A stretch of 64,000 bases of DNA, from NCBI RefSeq assembly GCF_032854445.1, contig NC_088295.1, positions 57,951,249 through 58,015,248 of the forward strand. Direction: 5' to 3'. Origin of the DNA: Liolophura sinensis (lineage: Eukaryota; Mollusca; Polyplacophora; Chitonida; Chitonidae). The notes beneath the pieces were generated by a model. That model was not told the origin of the DNA and made no database searches. It saw only the letters and a list, made by a program, of their open reading frames with translations. Every line of letters begins with the position of its first letter. Within the stretch, counting starts at the first letter, position 1. The translations under genes and the position numbers were made by a program. Positions 25,729 through 37,252 of this stretch are shown here, one piece after another.

Positions 25729-27257
25729 AATTTAAGCACTCCATCATTTATTTATATTTTATGTACTGTTTATTTCCGGAATACGCCTACCACGCCCCTC
25801 TCCATGTTACATATACAAATTACAATTACATAAAAGATTACTTAATAACATGGTTTGAGCCCACAGTTAAACAATTCAGTGTTCCAGCTTCAACACTCAG
25901 AGCTCTAGGTGACAAGACTTGCTCGTATGTAATTACCCAAGCTTAATACACTGCTTTTCGGATTTAAATTAATCAATGATCGAAACGTTCTCAATGTAGT
26001 CCAGAACGAGTAGGTCTTTTTAAGATATTTTTTTTCTTAAACTGGAATATAGCCTGCAACACAGAAGAAAATGAAATTTATCAGTACCCAATTTGCTCAT
26101 CGTACATCGATGTTCAGTTTTAAGTACGCTTGCGTATCTTCCAGTTTCAGTGTTCAGGCGATGTTACCGGTATCTGAACCGTACAACAGATTAAAAAAAC
26201 TGGAAGAGTTACTTTTATAAAAAGCATTATACTATTATCCGGGATATCAAAAGGAGACGTCTGTAAAAGCAAATAATTTGTATAAAAACGCCTTTTATAG
26301 TTCACATAATACTACAAACAGTAAATATTTCCTTTTGGGCCAAAAAACAATTTTCATGTAAAAAAAATATACATTTCTTAGCCTCAGCCATACGTTCTGT
26401 TCTTGGTCGTGTATTTTCTCACAGTTCCATACAAATGATATTCTAGTTATTATTTATTAGTAACAGCCTTAGGCCAGCATTTCAAAATACAAGAAAAACA
26501 ATCAGTTTGAAGATTAAATCTGCTGGTCAATTAATAACTAGACAATGTGCACTGATATACATGTTCTTTTCAAATTTTCTCTAATTAATCATAATAGGCA
26601 TAGAACACAATATAGCCCTAGTTGCTTGTCTCCCCGACCTTCACGTAATGAGTTTCGTTGTGTGCCCCTGAGAAGGTGTCTGTATACACACTAACAGGCC
26701 CTAAGGCGGCGTGGACAACACATGCAAAGGATGACTTATTACGCCGGTTCTGCGAGACAACGTGATACAGCCCACTGTTACCACAACACTTTTACTCAAG
26801 CTGTTCCATTTGACATGTGGCATAAACAATTCATATCACTTGTTCAGCAAAGAGAGACATATATGTAAAATCCACACGCAAACGTCTTCCCATTTTAACA
26901 AATCCCACAGTTTCTTAAGGCCGTGTTTTTATTTGAGAATAGTTGGTGTTACTTTGAATTAAGTTAAATAGGAAATATAATGAATCGAAGTATATGTGTA
27001 CATGTTTCATACAATTTGAAACGTTATATCTCCAGAGCTATGAAACGACTTATCAAAAACTTTTCCTGCTGTTTTGTGTTTTCATGTAAACACCAACTTT
27101 TACCCTATCCTGTCCTGTCCTTTTATGATACTCCACTGGTAAAACTGACTTGCATTGTATCAGTGTAAAAACCTTGACTATGGCGTTAAATAACAATGAA
27201 ATAAATGAAAGCATACTGTTCAGGGAGAGTTTAAAAGTACATTTCTCAAAACTAGGA
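25729..27257. other. H1-to-H3 spacer, unit D
   Basis: No supported gene. Near-copy of the unit C spacer. Conserved element at 26761-26822; SINE-like tail near 27178. Confidence 0.65.
26761..26822. repeat. Conserved H1-to-H3 spacer element, unit D
   Basis: Same block as at 13085, with TGTGGCAT at the end. Confidence 0.6.
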
Positions 27258-27899
<642 letters not shown>

Positions 27900-27930
27900 A
27901 TCTCACAGAATACCTTCATTCCCTTCCAAC

Positions 27931-27973
27931 GGCCCTTTTCAGGGCCAACCAAAACATCGAAAGGGGATTTCTG
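27931..27973 (+). terminator. Histone 3' stem-loop and altered downstream element, H3 unit D
   Basis: Stem-loop at 27931-27946. The downstream element is changed to GAAAGGGGATTTC (27959), breaking the usual GAAAGA-TCTTTC symmetry. Confidence 0.9.
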
Positions 27974-28100
27974 TTTAAGCACTGTTTATGATGTATTTAC
28001 TATAACAATATACTTACACGCGCGCATTTATATATTCCGAAAATAGCTGTGGTGCCTATACGGGGGGTGGTATAAAAAGATATAGCAGTACTATCCATAC

Positions 28101-28117
28101 ATATATATATATATATA
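28101..28117. repeat. AT microsatellite
   Basis: (AT)8 plus A. Confidence 0.9.
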
Positions 28118-29104
28118 CAACTATTTTTGGTCAAGCACGATTTTTGTAGATGTGCTCGCAGCTTTGTATGCTGAAAATGGTGTTACATACGTATACACAT
28201 GTAAATATATTTTTTTAAATGGCCTCCATACTTAGAATCATTATCAGCGGGAATAGTTTTCCATTTGTGTTTGGATTGTAAAGCTAATGAGGAAGAAATA
28301 AGGTTTTTGTTACAAAAAAAATGCATGGGGTGGGGGAAATGTGGACTATGACCAACGAACTCCAACTTTGGGGGATGGCATCGTAACACATGAAACAAAA
28401 TGCACTTAACAAAAATCCACATCGAGAGGTCCGCATCGAAAGTTAAGAAGTCTGTGATGTAAAACACCAGTCAACAACAATAGAAAATAAATCTTAAATA
28501 AATCATATTTTTTTTAAAGATTTCTTCCAATTGGTAGTTGTCTCATGCCTGAGCGACTGTTCCAAGGCGAATGGATTGTTTTATTGGGTTAGTTAGGCGA
28601 GTGTGTTTTTGAAGTAGAGACTACGTGTTGAACCTAAAATATATACTCCTCCGCGTCAATGTGGTGTATTTGGCATGGAATTTATAGACACCCCTCCCCA
28701 CTTTCTCTACATACGGAGACTTGATGACAATGAGCGGGCAACGACGCCCGTGGAACAATTCACGCGGCAGAGCGTTCTTTGATGATCACTTCCACCAATG
28801 TATGTAAATCATATGTGGCAAAGGTCGTCAGTACCTTGCCAAAGGTTGTTGGTTTTACTTAGGCACTCATCAACTCACAATACTGACCGTCATCGTCTAA
28901 GACAAAGATAGACCAATATAACAACAGAATAATTTAATAATTTCAATGTTTTCAATGGAAAACTTGTGATTTGCGAGGCCTGTATGACGAACAGTTTAAA
29001 AAAAATAATCGTCAGAATATATTTGAGCATTGTTTGAGAGTAACTTCAGCAGTAAGTGCTTTTGCATTTTATTCTGGAGAATTTTGTTTCGCTTTTGTTT
29101 TACG

Positions 29105-29395
29105 GACTCAATGGTAGCTCAGTGGAGGAAAACCGGGGTAAACCACCAACATTTGGCAAGTTACTGACGAACTCTCCCACGAGTGACGTTCAGATATGCA
29201 CACCATATTGGTGAAAGTCAACGAACATGCAAAGACTAATGCAGACTGTCGTCGGAGAGCCGTCGACCACGTACTGACACTGGGGTTCTGTAATGGAGGG
29301 GTAGGGGGTGGGGCTATCTGGCCGTGGCCGGTTTTGAACCCACACCACGTGCGTCGTAGCGATTTAAAGACAAGCACCTTATGACTCATTTAATT
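29105..29395 (-). mobile_element. SINE, minus strand
   Basis: On the minus strand: a B-box-like GTGTGGGTTCAAAACC, then a body with GAGAGTTCGTCAGTAACTTG and CCAAATGTTGGTGGTTTACC. The same body occurs on the + strand at 34234 and in the minus-strand pieces at 45945, 51925 and 58205. Confidence 0.6.
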
Positions 29396-29810
29396 GATCA
29401 GTCAGTCAGACGGTGTAAATCTTGTCAACCAAGGTGCTAGTGCACATATGATTGTAGTTATCTGTGAAGAGAATAAAGAGTAAAGAAATGATGACAGCCC
29501 TCAGTCAGTACACCACCTATGTTTCACATTTATTGGGCGGCGTCATTTATTGGGCCATATAAGCTACACACTGATGACGCATACGACATGTACTGAGACT
29601 TGTCACAAACCCTATGCATGCATTAACCCAGATTTAAGAAAGAACATTGACTACACATGTTAGCGGAGCTTTGATGGTATGAGCTGAGTTCGACTATTGA
29701 GTCAGATCTGGTGGTATGTTATAGGCTGTGTATCGCTTTGGCAATTTTACATACCTGGATATACTTTATAATAATTTTTGTTCAGCACAAATAAATCATC
29801 ACCAGACAAC

Positions 29811-30227
29811 ATGGTCCGCACAAAACAGACTGCCCGTAAATGTACAGGAAAGGCTCCCTGAAAACAGCTGGCCACCAAGGCAGCCGGGAAGAACGCCCCA
29901 GCCACCGGTGGTGTCAAGAAACCTCACAAATACAGGCCTGGAATAGCGCTGGAACTTTTCCATAAATTTCGTCGTTATCTAAGAGGCACCGGGCTTGTCT
30001 TCTGCAAATTGCCCTTCCAGCGTCTGGTGCGTGAAATTGCTCAGGATTTCAAGACGGATCTGCGTTTCCAGAGCTCTGCCTTAATGGCTCTACAAGAGGC
30101 CAGCGAATCTTACCTGGTGGGTTTGTTTAAAGACGCTGGGTTGTTCGCTGGTCAAACCAAACGTGTCACCATCATGCCCAAGGATATCCAATTGATCAGG
30201 CGTATCCGAGGAGAGATAACTTTATAA
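29811..30227 (+). pseudogene. Histone H3 pseudogene, frame kept, nonsense at codon 17
   Basis: The frame runs with H3 to the end but carries TGA at 29859 (Arg17, CGA to TGA), loss of Gly13, a 2-codon insertion before the FRRY helix start, and many replacements. These include Ser10 to Cys, loss of Cys110 and His113 ([14 protein letters not shown]), and a changed C terminus (EITL). The block [18 protein letters not shown] and Ser98 are kept. The leader CATCACCAGACAACATGG recalls the normal H3 leader, but no CCAAT cluster and no stem-loop follow. It was probably a cluster copy that died long ago. A working H3 variant is unlikely given the stop. Confidence 0.88.
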
Positions 30228-32490
30228 CCAGGCACCAGGGATTATTTCGTCATCAGAGAATGTAATCTCTCATTGGGGCAGATGTTTTGTGAATATAACA
30301 CGTATATTCTATTAATTCAACATCAAGACTTTATTAGACTATTAAGATATCATGTTGAATATGACAGAATATTATCTGTTTATTTACATAATACATTCTA
30401 GCATCAATGAGATAACAGGCTCTCTGTTAAAATTTATTTTTTGGAGCGTAACAATACGCGCTTAATTGACTACGATCGTATTGCCGTTTGTCTTCCACCA
30501 GCATAATGTGCATATCTGCCTGCCACACGCGGGAAAGCCCGTGAGGTTTATGCAGGGCAGCTATAACACTTTATACCATTCTATAAATGATAAATATTTG
30601 AGTATGGCGTTAAACAACAATCAAATAAAAACATATTATTGGGGATTGTGGTTTTGTCTTTTCGATTGTTGTTGTTACAGAACAAACTGATGTTTTCACT
30701 ATACATGAATACATTTCACTTAAACTGGAGGTCAATCTCCATCATTGTTAAGTGAACTAAGCTCACCTAGCAGGTCGTCTATAGTCGTTAAACCGTTATC
30801 AATAGTTACTGACCAAGCAGATCCTTATATAGGCCATCGTGAATAGAAACCGTGGTGAAAGTAAACACCGTATGCGCCATACTGAAACGCGTATTTGTTT
30901 ACGAAGATTGACATATTCGTGTGACATCTAGGCGTATACATAAAAGATCTAGGTTCGCCGCACGGCTCAAAGGGGAATGTTTTGGGTTGTATCCAAGTGG
31001 ATTAGTGCAATGCCTCCTTTAATACGGTGCTTAGTAAAAATTAATGACTAATCGATTCTTTACCGCGATCCAGACAACATAAAGACATGTCTGACCCAAA
31101 AGCTTTTTTTTTTAATGAAAGCAACCATGGTCCGACAACATTACCGGCTGTGCCACATATCTGAGTGGTAAAGTTTTCTGCCTGGGTAACTTAGGACTGT
31201 TCTTTCGTATGGTGATCTTTATGTCCCCTGAACGTGCCAACGTGGGCAACTTCATGTCCTCAAGGGTGGGTTTAAGCTGTAAGAAGTTTATCGTACTCCA
31301 TAGATTTAAGACGAACGTAATGCACATATGTGTATATATCTACAGACAGAGAAAAGTTGAACGAGGACAGTTTTGTTGGTAATCGAATGGTTGCTAGTAA
31401 AAGCTGAATCTGTTGACCATTGCGAAATCGACAAACTGTAAATGAGATACATTCCGAGGATCAGATCCGGTCGGAATTCAACACGTGGATTGTCCACAGC
31501 GATGAAAATCCTGGGATTATAGTTTAACATCATTGGTGAGTTCGCTTCAGACACAAAAATACTTTGTCAAATCCCACTTGTGGTAAGGGTAGCACAGAAT
31601 GTGACATGTACATAAGACAGTTATCCTGAATTCAGAGTTATTCAAACCTATATATGTTTACTTGATTGTTGTTTTACGCCATATGCTCGAGGACTTTTAT
31701 GAGAGAAATGGTTAATAATTGCAGAAATAATTTGTCACCTAGGAGTAATTTCACATTCTCTATGGAATATTTAATTTGAGATGTCTGTCTTGAATAACTT
31801 AATCGTTTATAGCCGATACATTTCGTAATAGCTAAAAAGGCTCATGCAGAGTTCGAATCCAGCTCATATCAATCTTTATTCCACCTGTTACATATATTCT
31901 TATGTTTTCAAATTTCGTGAAATGATCTAAAAGTTAGTTTTCAAATGCGGCATTAGCCACAAATATGTCAATACTTGTAGGCCTACGTTATAAGTAGTTA
32001 GTTTTAGTCAGTGAAGTCTTTGGGAATAACAATCGATCCAACCAGCATGTTTCACAGTCATAAACAAATGTTGCATACAAAAGTAACGTAAAACAGAAAA
32101 TACCTGTGCTATTTTTGCATAAATTTCAGGAGAGATAATTAGTGCATGTATCATCTTAATTGCTTAGAATTTTGTATATCAACTAAGAGCAATTTACTCA
32201 AAAAACTAACTAAAAAGTTCCACTAATTATAATATAGCGTTAACTTCTTGGCTGAGAGGAATAGAAGATTCTGTCGTTCGAATCCAGACCTCGCTCGTTA
32301 GTTCGTGCGGCTTTAACTCAGTAGGTACCTGGCGAGGTGCTGGTATTTTCCTCGAGCTCTATCAATTTTCCTACCCACCCATAACCTGGCCACCCTCTTA
32401 TAAGTGAGATATCCTTCAGTACGGCTTACAGACCCTATATCATTCAGATAAAATAATAAACAAGACGAATAAATACTCACTTATATTAAA
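30228..32490. other. Non-histone intergenic DNA with SINE pieces
   Basis: No supported gene. A SINE tail (TTTGAGTATGGCGTTAAACA, ending near 30632), a B-box-like GAGTTCGAATCCAGCTC at 31848, and a SINE at 32245-32465. Open frames of 70-82 codons on the minus strand around 31112-31554 show no family features. Confidence 0.5.
32245..32465 (+). mobile_element. SINE copy just upstream of the non-histone gene
   Basis: B-box-like TCGTTCGAATCCAG at 32274, body GTGCTGGTATTTTCC, tail TAAGTGAGATATCCTTCAGT. Confidence 0.55.
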
Positions 32491-32543
32491 TATAAAAGGC
32501 AGCTCGTTTTCGTCTGAATTCAGGTCTGATCCATGAATGACAC
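32491..32543 (+). promoter_or_regulatory. TATA box and short 5' UTR of the non-histone gene
   Basis: TATAAAAGG at 32491-32499 puts the start of transcription near 32520. Two earlier ATGs (32533 and 32537) open frames of 12 and 18 codons that stop inside exon 1, so they could act as upstream ORFs. Confidence 0.6.
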
Positions 32544-34022
32544 ATGGATACGCGGGATCCTTACCACGTGACTGGCCTGATGGGCGGAAATGAGGCAGAC
32601 GTCTGGGTGAATTCAAATCCGGAATCTGATACGGAACCGAGTCTTTATACAGAGGGTGTTATGACGGTACCTTATGGCTCTAGACATTCTCAGAATGGTA
32701 TAGACTACCACAGAAACAACTCTCCGGTCTTTTCAGCGTCTGGAAGGAGAATACCAAGTGCATTAAAACGCTGCGGTGGCTCCCCTCCTACACCACGAAA
32801 GAGGGTGTCTTTCACATTTCCAGACACGAGTTCTGGGTCAGTTGACAGTGATGAAGACCTCAACGAAGTTGAAATCATTCCTTTGCCGAAAACAGTAACA
32901 CCTGTCCCGATGCTCAGCATGAAAGACACCACCTCAAACCAGACGACCATATCCCGTGATCTGATATTCCAGAATGACGTCACGGCGGAAAAAGATCGAC
33001 TGCCGAGTATCGGAAAGTAAGTTTGGTTGGCCTTATGAAAGCAGAGAGATGCACGGTTAAATTGCTCTACGTCGGATGATGGGTGATCACTGCGAAACTA
33101 GGAGTACATTTAGTGGTATAAATGACAAGGCAGACAGAACATCCCTGTCTCCGTTTCACTGATAGTTTATGGAAAATACTAGATCTGTATTCGTGTTTGA
33201 ACGATGGACCAAGGGTCAATGTTTTCAATTTATTGAAAGTCAGTCTATTACTTTCTTAATTGCTATAGGGGTTAACATTGGCTCGGTAATCTGAAAACGT
33301 TCTATAGTTGCAGCCGTTGGGCCACTCGCAATTGTAGTCACAGGTTCGAATCCAGCTCTTGCTGATTCGGCTTCGGCTTTACATCAGGAGGTTTGCCATG
33401 GACCTCGACTTCGTGCACTTCAGTTTCCTTCAGCCATAAACCTGACTATCGCATGAGAAGTTATGAAGTCTGTGATGCGGCGTTAAGCACAAATGAAGTA
33501 AATGAGTAAATAAATGATGTATTTAACCCTATTCCTATAATCTTTTTTTTAAGGGAAAACTACGAAGACAATTCTAACCTCACAGAGACAAGTTCTCCGG
33601 CAACGTTTAAAAGTTTGAGGTCAAAGCTAAGGGGACTGCCGCCTATGAGGGTTCGGAAGTCTCCGCCAGCTTCGGATCCTTTTAAGATTTGTCTACACTG
33701 CAAAGGTTCGCTAGTTTCACACGCGGAGCTGAAGAAGATCGTCGACTCATCCATACATTATTTCAAGGATGCTCAGGTCACGTGCCTTCAGTACGACCCC
33801 CTTGCCATCTGGTGTGGCGACCCCGGAGCTGTCAACAGGTGGATTATCTCCCTTTCAGACACAGACGCCTGCCATTATCTCACTGGCACGGGAGTGAACA
33901 TTCACGGCCAGCATTTTGACGTGATCAGCTATGACGATATTCTCAAAGAAGAGTACCGTGTGTACAAGATGAAACAGGAAATTCTACAAGAATCCAAAAG
34001 AAAAGCACCTAAAACTGTATGA
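32544..34022 (+). CDS. Two-exon gene, 313-aa protein of unknown function with an RVSF motif
   Basis: Exon 1 is 32544-33016 and exon 2 is 33554-34022. Donor GTAAGT at 33017 and acceptor TTTTTTTTAAG at 33553 join in phase 2, rebuilding a Lys codon and giving one 942-base frame. Residues 1-200 are polar and Ser/Thr/Pro-rich, probably disordered, with SPPTPRK followed by RVSF (87-90), which fits the RVxF docking motif for protein phosphatase 1, then an acidic SDEDLNEVE run. Residues 200-300 look folded: a CLHC pair (204-207), a Tyr/Trp-rich middle (LQYDPLAIWCGDPG) and a C-terminal ISYDDILKEEY helix. No signal peptide or membrane segment is seen. I do not recognise the family. The gene is spliced and polyadenylated, unlike its histone neighbours, and lies on the same strand between units D and E. 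Confidence 0.8.
33017..33553 (+). other. Intron of the non-histone gene
   Basis: 537 bases, GTAAGT to TTTTAAG, with a SINE in its second half. Confidence 0.8.
33300..33518 (+). mobile_element. tRNA-derived SINE inside the intron
   Basis: B-box-like CAGGTTCGAATCCAGCTC at 33341; tail GATGCGGCGTTAAGCACAAA, then a run of AAATGAGTAAATAAATG. Confidence 0.6.
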
Positions 34023-34077
34023 CTACTGACAATGACATTCCAGGCATCTTTAGGCCGACACACAAATAATGTTTCCA

Positions 34078-34222
34078 ATTAAAAAGAAATATTTCGTCCT
34101 AACATTTTCTTTATTAGACACAATTCACATTATAAGTTTTTTTTTGCTATATTTTGATTTTACAATTTAATTTAAATTAATTTAAAATTGTTTTATCGTA
34201 ATGAAATATTCAACCAAATAAA
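34078..34222 (+). terminator. Polyadenylation signals of the non-histone gene
   Basis: ATTAAA at 34078-34083 and AATAAA at 34217-34222, 56 and 195 bases after the stop. No histone stem-loop is present. Confidence 0.55.
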
Positions 34223-34233
34223 AAACGGCAGCG

Positions 34234-34530
34234 GGCCATGATCAAATGTTTAAGGTTTCAAATCCAGCCTTGGGTAGAGCTTGGAGATTAACCTGTTCTC
34301 ATTGCTTGTGGCGCCCTGGCTACGATATGAAGTCCACGACGCTCATTTAGCCATTTGCACAGCCCAAAGATGTCAGCTTGTGCGCATCTCCGTGTATACG
34401 GTATATATGGGAAAGTTCATCAGTAACTTGCCAAAGTGCGGTATTTTTCTCCGGTTTCCTTCGCCCATAAAACTGACCGGTGTTTTAAAAGTGTAATATT
34501 ATTGAATATGGCGCATCAAACAAATATAAT
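34234..34530 (+). mobile_element. SINE, diverged
   Basis: B-box-like AAGGTTTCAAATCCAGCC at 34252. Body GGGAAAGTTCATCAGTAACT and TGCCAAAGTGCGGTATTTTT; tail GAATATGGCGCATCAAACAA. Overlaps the AATAAA signal region by chance or design. Confidence 0.55.
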
Positions 34531-34533
34531 CTT

Positions 34534-34616
34534 ACCGATGGTCGTCGGTTTTTTCCCACCATAACGTATAAGTGAAATATTCTTGAGTACGGTGTAAAAC
34601 ACCAATCAAATAAAAA
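34534..34616 (+). repeat. SINE tail fragment
   Basis: ACCGATGGTCGTCGGTTTTT, then TAAGTGAAATATTCTTGAGT and ACGGTGTAAAACACCAATCA, a 3' tail pattern I associate with molluscan SINEs. Confidence 0.65.
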
Positions 34617-36441
34617 TTACAAACTTGAAAAAAAAAAATACACAAATCAAATATGATGTGCATAGCAAAAAAAAATTTTAAGAAAAAAATTGATCCAAAT
34701 TTTAAAAATGTATCGGTGGAAGAAAATCATATTTTTTCTCTACATTGCCCATTGTTTATCTGTTTTCGTTGAAACATTTGGCGAATTCAGTGGCTATGTC
34801 TACACTGGAACAGTTGAAAGATAGCACGACAAATCCACACATAAGTGTTTATGGTATGGTACAGTCATAAAGTTTGAACTTATCGCATCAGTTGCGACTA
34901 GGAAAAACAACACCACACTTCACCATATATTTCATAGTTCACCTAACGCCTCGTATTTCTAAACAATCCCTGGTTGGTGAAATGAGGAGATTATCACTTC
35001 AGAGAAGAGATTGGAAGCTATACTGGCATTATTTACTTCAAAGCTTAATATGTACAAGGACTTTCTCATAAAAACACCTTAATAGGGAAAGATAGCATAT
35101 TAAATAAATTATCCGCTAGTCAACACAAAGTCGCAGCACAAAGAAGGCAAAGTGGGGAACGGACGCACCGCAAACGTTTCTGCATCGCATTCGCTCCTAC
35201 AACATTGCTTGCGTCTTTCTAACATCACTGAAAACTGTTGACTGCTGCTCTTTGTATAATTTTGTCCTAAATTCGTACTTCATTTACTTTTTTAGTTCTT
35301 TGCTGGTTTGTGTTTAACATTGTTTTGAGAATTGACTCGGAACGTCCATTTCCGTTGACGGCTGGTATCTGAATTCGACGCATAGCTCCGTGGTTTAGTG
35401 CGTCCGTTGTAACTCTTATATCCGGCTCTACTTGCAAACCACCATTTAACTGATCTTATATGGCGTCTCTAGAATAGAAACACTTGTCAACAGATCAATG
35501 GTCCGTCTTAGATATACTCTGATTATAGAGGATAAGTCTGTAAAATCTTTCTTAAACGCCTTTGTCCTTGTCTCTCTTCCGCTGAAGGACGCTAGATTTA
35601 ACCAGGCAATCCTATATAGCACTAATACATATTGAGTATCAGATCCTTCAGTACAATAACCCTTAATTAAACACCAATAAATCATCTAAACCTGTCTATC
35701 ACTAATTCAGTTGACTTCATTTGTCCCATTCAATGAATGCCTATAAATGCCGGGCAACAAAAAAGAGTATTTTGAAGACGTTATATCCTATTCTCCCTTC
35801 AATATACAAGTTCGTCAAGGGACTTGATTTTTCTTATTTTAGAACTAAATAAAACAGTCCAGAAAATTAAAGTGTTCCAACCAACCACGTGAAACGGAAT
35901 TCACATTAGCTATGAAGGAGGTTTTGTCCACAAACAAAATAGGAGTAATGGTGATTAGATAAAACATCCGTGCATTTCATAATACAGACCGAAAAGGCTT
36001 TGATTCCCTCTTCATATTTATTTTCAAATTGCAACTGGTTAGAATAATTCAGGTACCACATAATAATACCTGAAGCAAAGAATACACAAGCTGTAAAGAA
36101 CAATACATGTTTAATACCCTACCTTACACTAGATCTTTGAGGCAGTGTCAGTCAGTGAACAATGGATTCAAGACTATAGCATTGTTTCGATCATGGTGGA
36201 AAAGTAACTTGTAGCCACAATAAAAGGACAAAATAATGTAAAGCGAAGACCAAAGTATATTTTTCATTATTTCGTATCACCAATACGTCTATTCAATCCT
36301 ATTTTTTATGACATCAGTGATAAAATACTCCAATTTACCTGTCTTAATATTTAACACGAAGTATACCATATCAAACTTTGTTAACATTTTATAATTTAAG
36401 ATAATATTTCCACAATAAAATTAGCTTTTGCCACCAACAAG

Positions 36442-36611
36442 AAAAACAAATTTCCTTTACTTTTGCTCGTTGAGCCCTAGTTCCCGCCGTTGCTCTCTAC
36501 GCGGTCCGCGCTCGAGTTATGTACACCAGCTGCTCAGGACACACCGGCATAAACCAGATAAGTCTGAGATAGCCAACGTAACACTATTCCACATTTCATC
36601 GCCGATTCATC
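36442..36611 (+). promoter_or_regulatory. H1 promoter, unit E, with a mutated H1 box
   Basis: H1 box reads AAAAACAAATT (36442-36452; C to A). An E2F-like TTCCCGCC at 36481-36488 and the dyad at 36500-36510, 112 before the ATG. Confidence 0.78.
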
Positions 36612-37178
36612 ATGACTGACACAGCTCCAGCCACAGTCGTCCAGAAGGCCACCAAGCCCAAAAAACCAGTCGAACACCCAAAGTATAGCGAGATGGTGGT
36701 AGCCGCTCTCAAGGACCTGAAAGAGAGAGGGGGATCTTCCAAAATCAAGATCTTGAAATACATCGTCACCAACTACAAAGTGGGAGACGAGAAGACCGTC
36801 AACACACACCTGAAGCTTACCCTGAAAAATGGCGTCCAGTCCGGAATGTTAAAACAGTCTAAGGGTACCGGGGCCTCAGGATCTTTCAAGCTGGGAGAAG
36901 CAGCCAAGAAAGCCCCAGCCAAGCCAAAGAAACCCGTCGTTAAAAAGCCAGCTGCCAGAAAGCCAGCCACGAAGAAAACAAAATCACCGAAGAAAGTCGC
37001 AAAGAAACCAGCTGCCAAGAAACCCAAATCTCCGACCAAGAAAGTCACAAAGAAGACAAAATCTCCAAAGAAGGGTGTAAAGAAACCAGCATCGAAGAAG
37101 TCAGCGAAGTCCCCAAAGAAACCAGCAACTAAAAAGCCAGCAGCCAAAAAGCCAGCAGCAAAGAAAACAACTGTTTAA
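36612..37178 (+). CDS. H1: Linker histone H1, unit E (188 aa)
   Basis: The shortest H1 here. It lacks the three residues Val-Lys-Lys at 13-15, so the winged helix lies at about 22-95. Within it are Ser-Lys-Ile for Ser-Arg-Ser after GGS, Thr and Asn in LKLTLKNGV, and QSKGTGAS for QTKGTGAT. The first two residues of that loop pair and QSKGTGAS are shared with unit F. The tail has SPKK, SPTKK, SPKKG and SPKK and ends KKTTV. The gene is intact, although its H1 box has one base changed. Its sister is the broken H1 of unit F. Confidence 0.94.
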   Translation: MTDTAPATVVQKATKPKKPVEHPKYSEMVVAALKDLKERGGSSKIKILKYIVTNYKVGDEKTVNTHLKLTLKNGVQSGMLKQSKGTGASGSFKLGEAAKKAPAKPKKPVVKKPAARKPATKKTKSPKKVAKKPAAKKPKSPTKKVTKKTKSPKKGVKKPASKKSAKSPKKPATKKPAAKKPAAKKTTV

Positions 37179-37209
37179 AACTTCCCATAGTGAAACTATC
37201 CTGTTTAAC

Positions 37210-37252
37210 GGCCCTTTTCAGGGCCAGCCAAGTCCCCCGGAAGTGGACTCTC
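37210..37252 (+). terminator. Histone 3' stem-loop and downstream element, H1 unit E
   Basis: Stem-loop at 37210-37225. The downstream element is diverged, GGAAGTGGACTCTC (37239-37252). Confidence 0.92.

Larger units (their letters stand above)
27974..29810. other. SINE-rich spacer before the H3 pseudogene
   Basis: No supported gene. Contains an AT microsatellite, a SINE body piece near 28806-28870 (AAGGTCGTCAGTACCTTGCC), and a minus-strand SINE at 29105-29395. Not similar to the usual H3-to-H1 spacer. Confidence 0.55.
34223..36441. other. SINE-rich spacer before unit E
   Basis: No supported gene. SINE at 34234-34530, SINE tail at 34534-34616, and a tRNA-like head near 35381. From about 35450 onward it matches the spacer before unit F (from about 40745). 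Confidence 0.55.

Noticed and set aside
29105-29395. A 93-codon minus-strand gene
   Set aside because: The frame coincides with a SINE copy in reverse orientation.
30009-30227. A short H3-like protein from an internal start
   Set aside because: The start would be TTG and the frame is simply the 3' part of the nonsense-bearing pseudogene.
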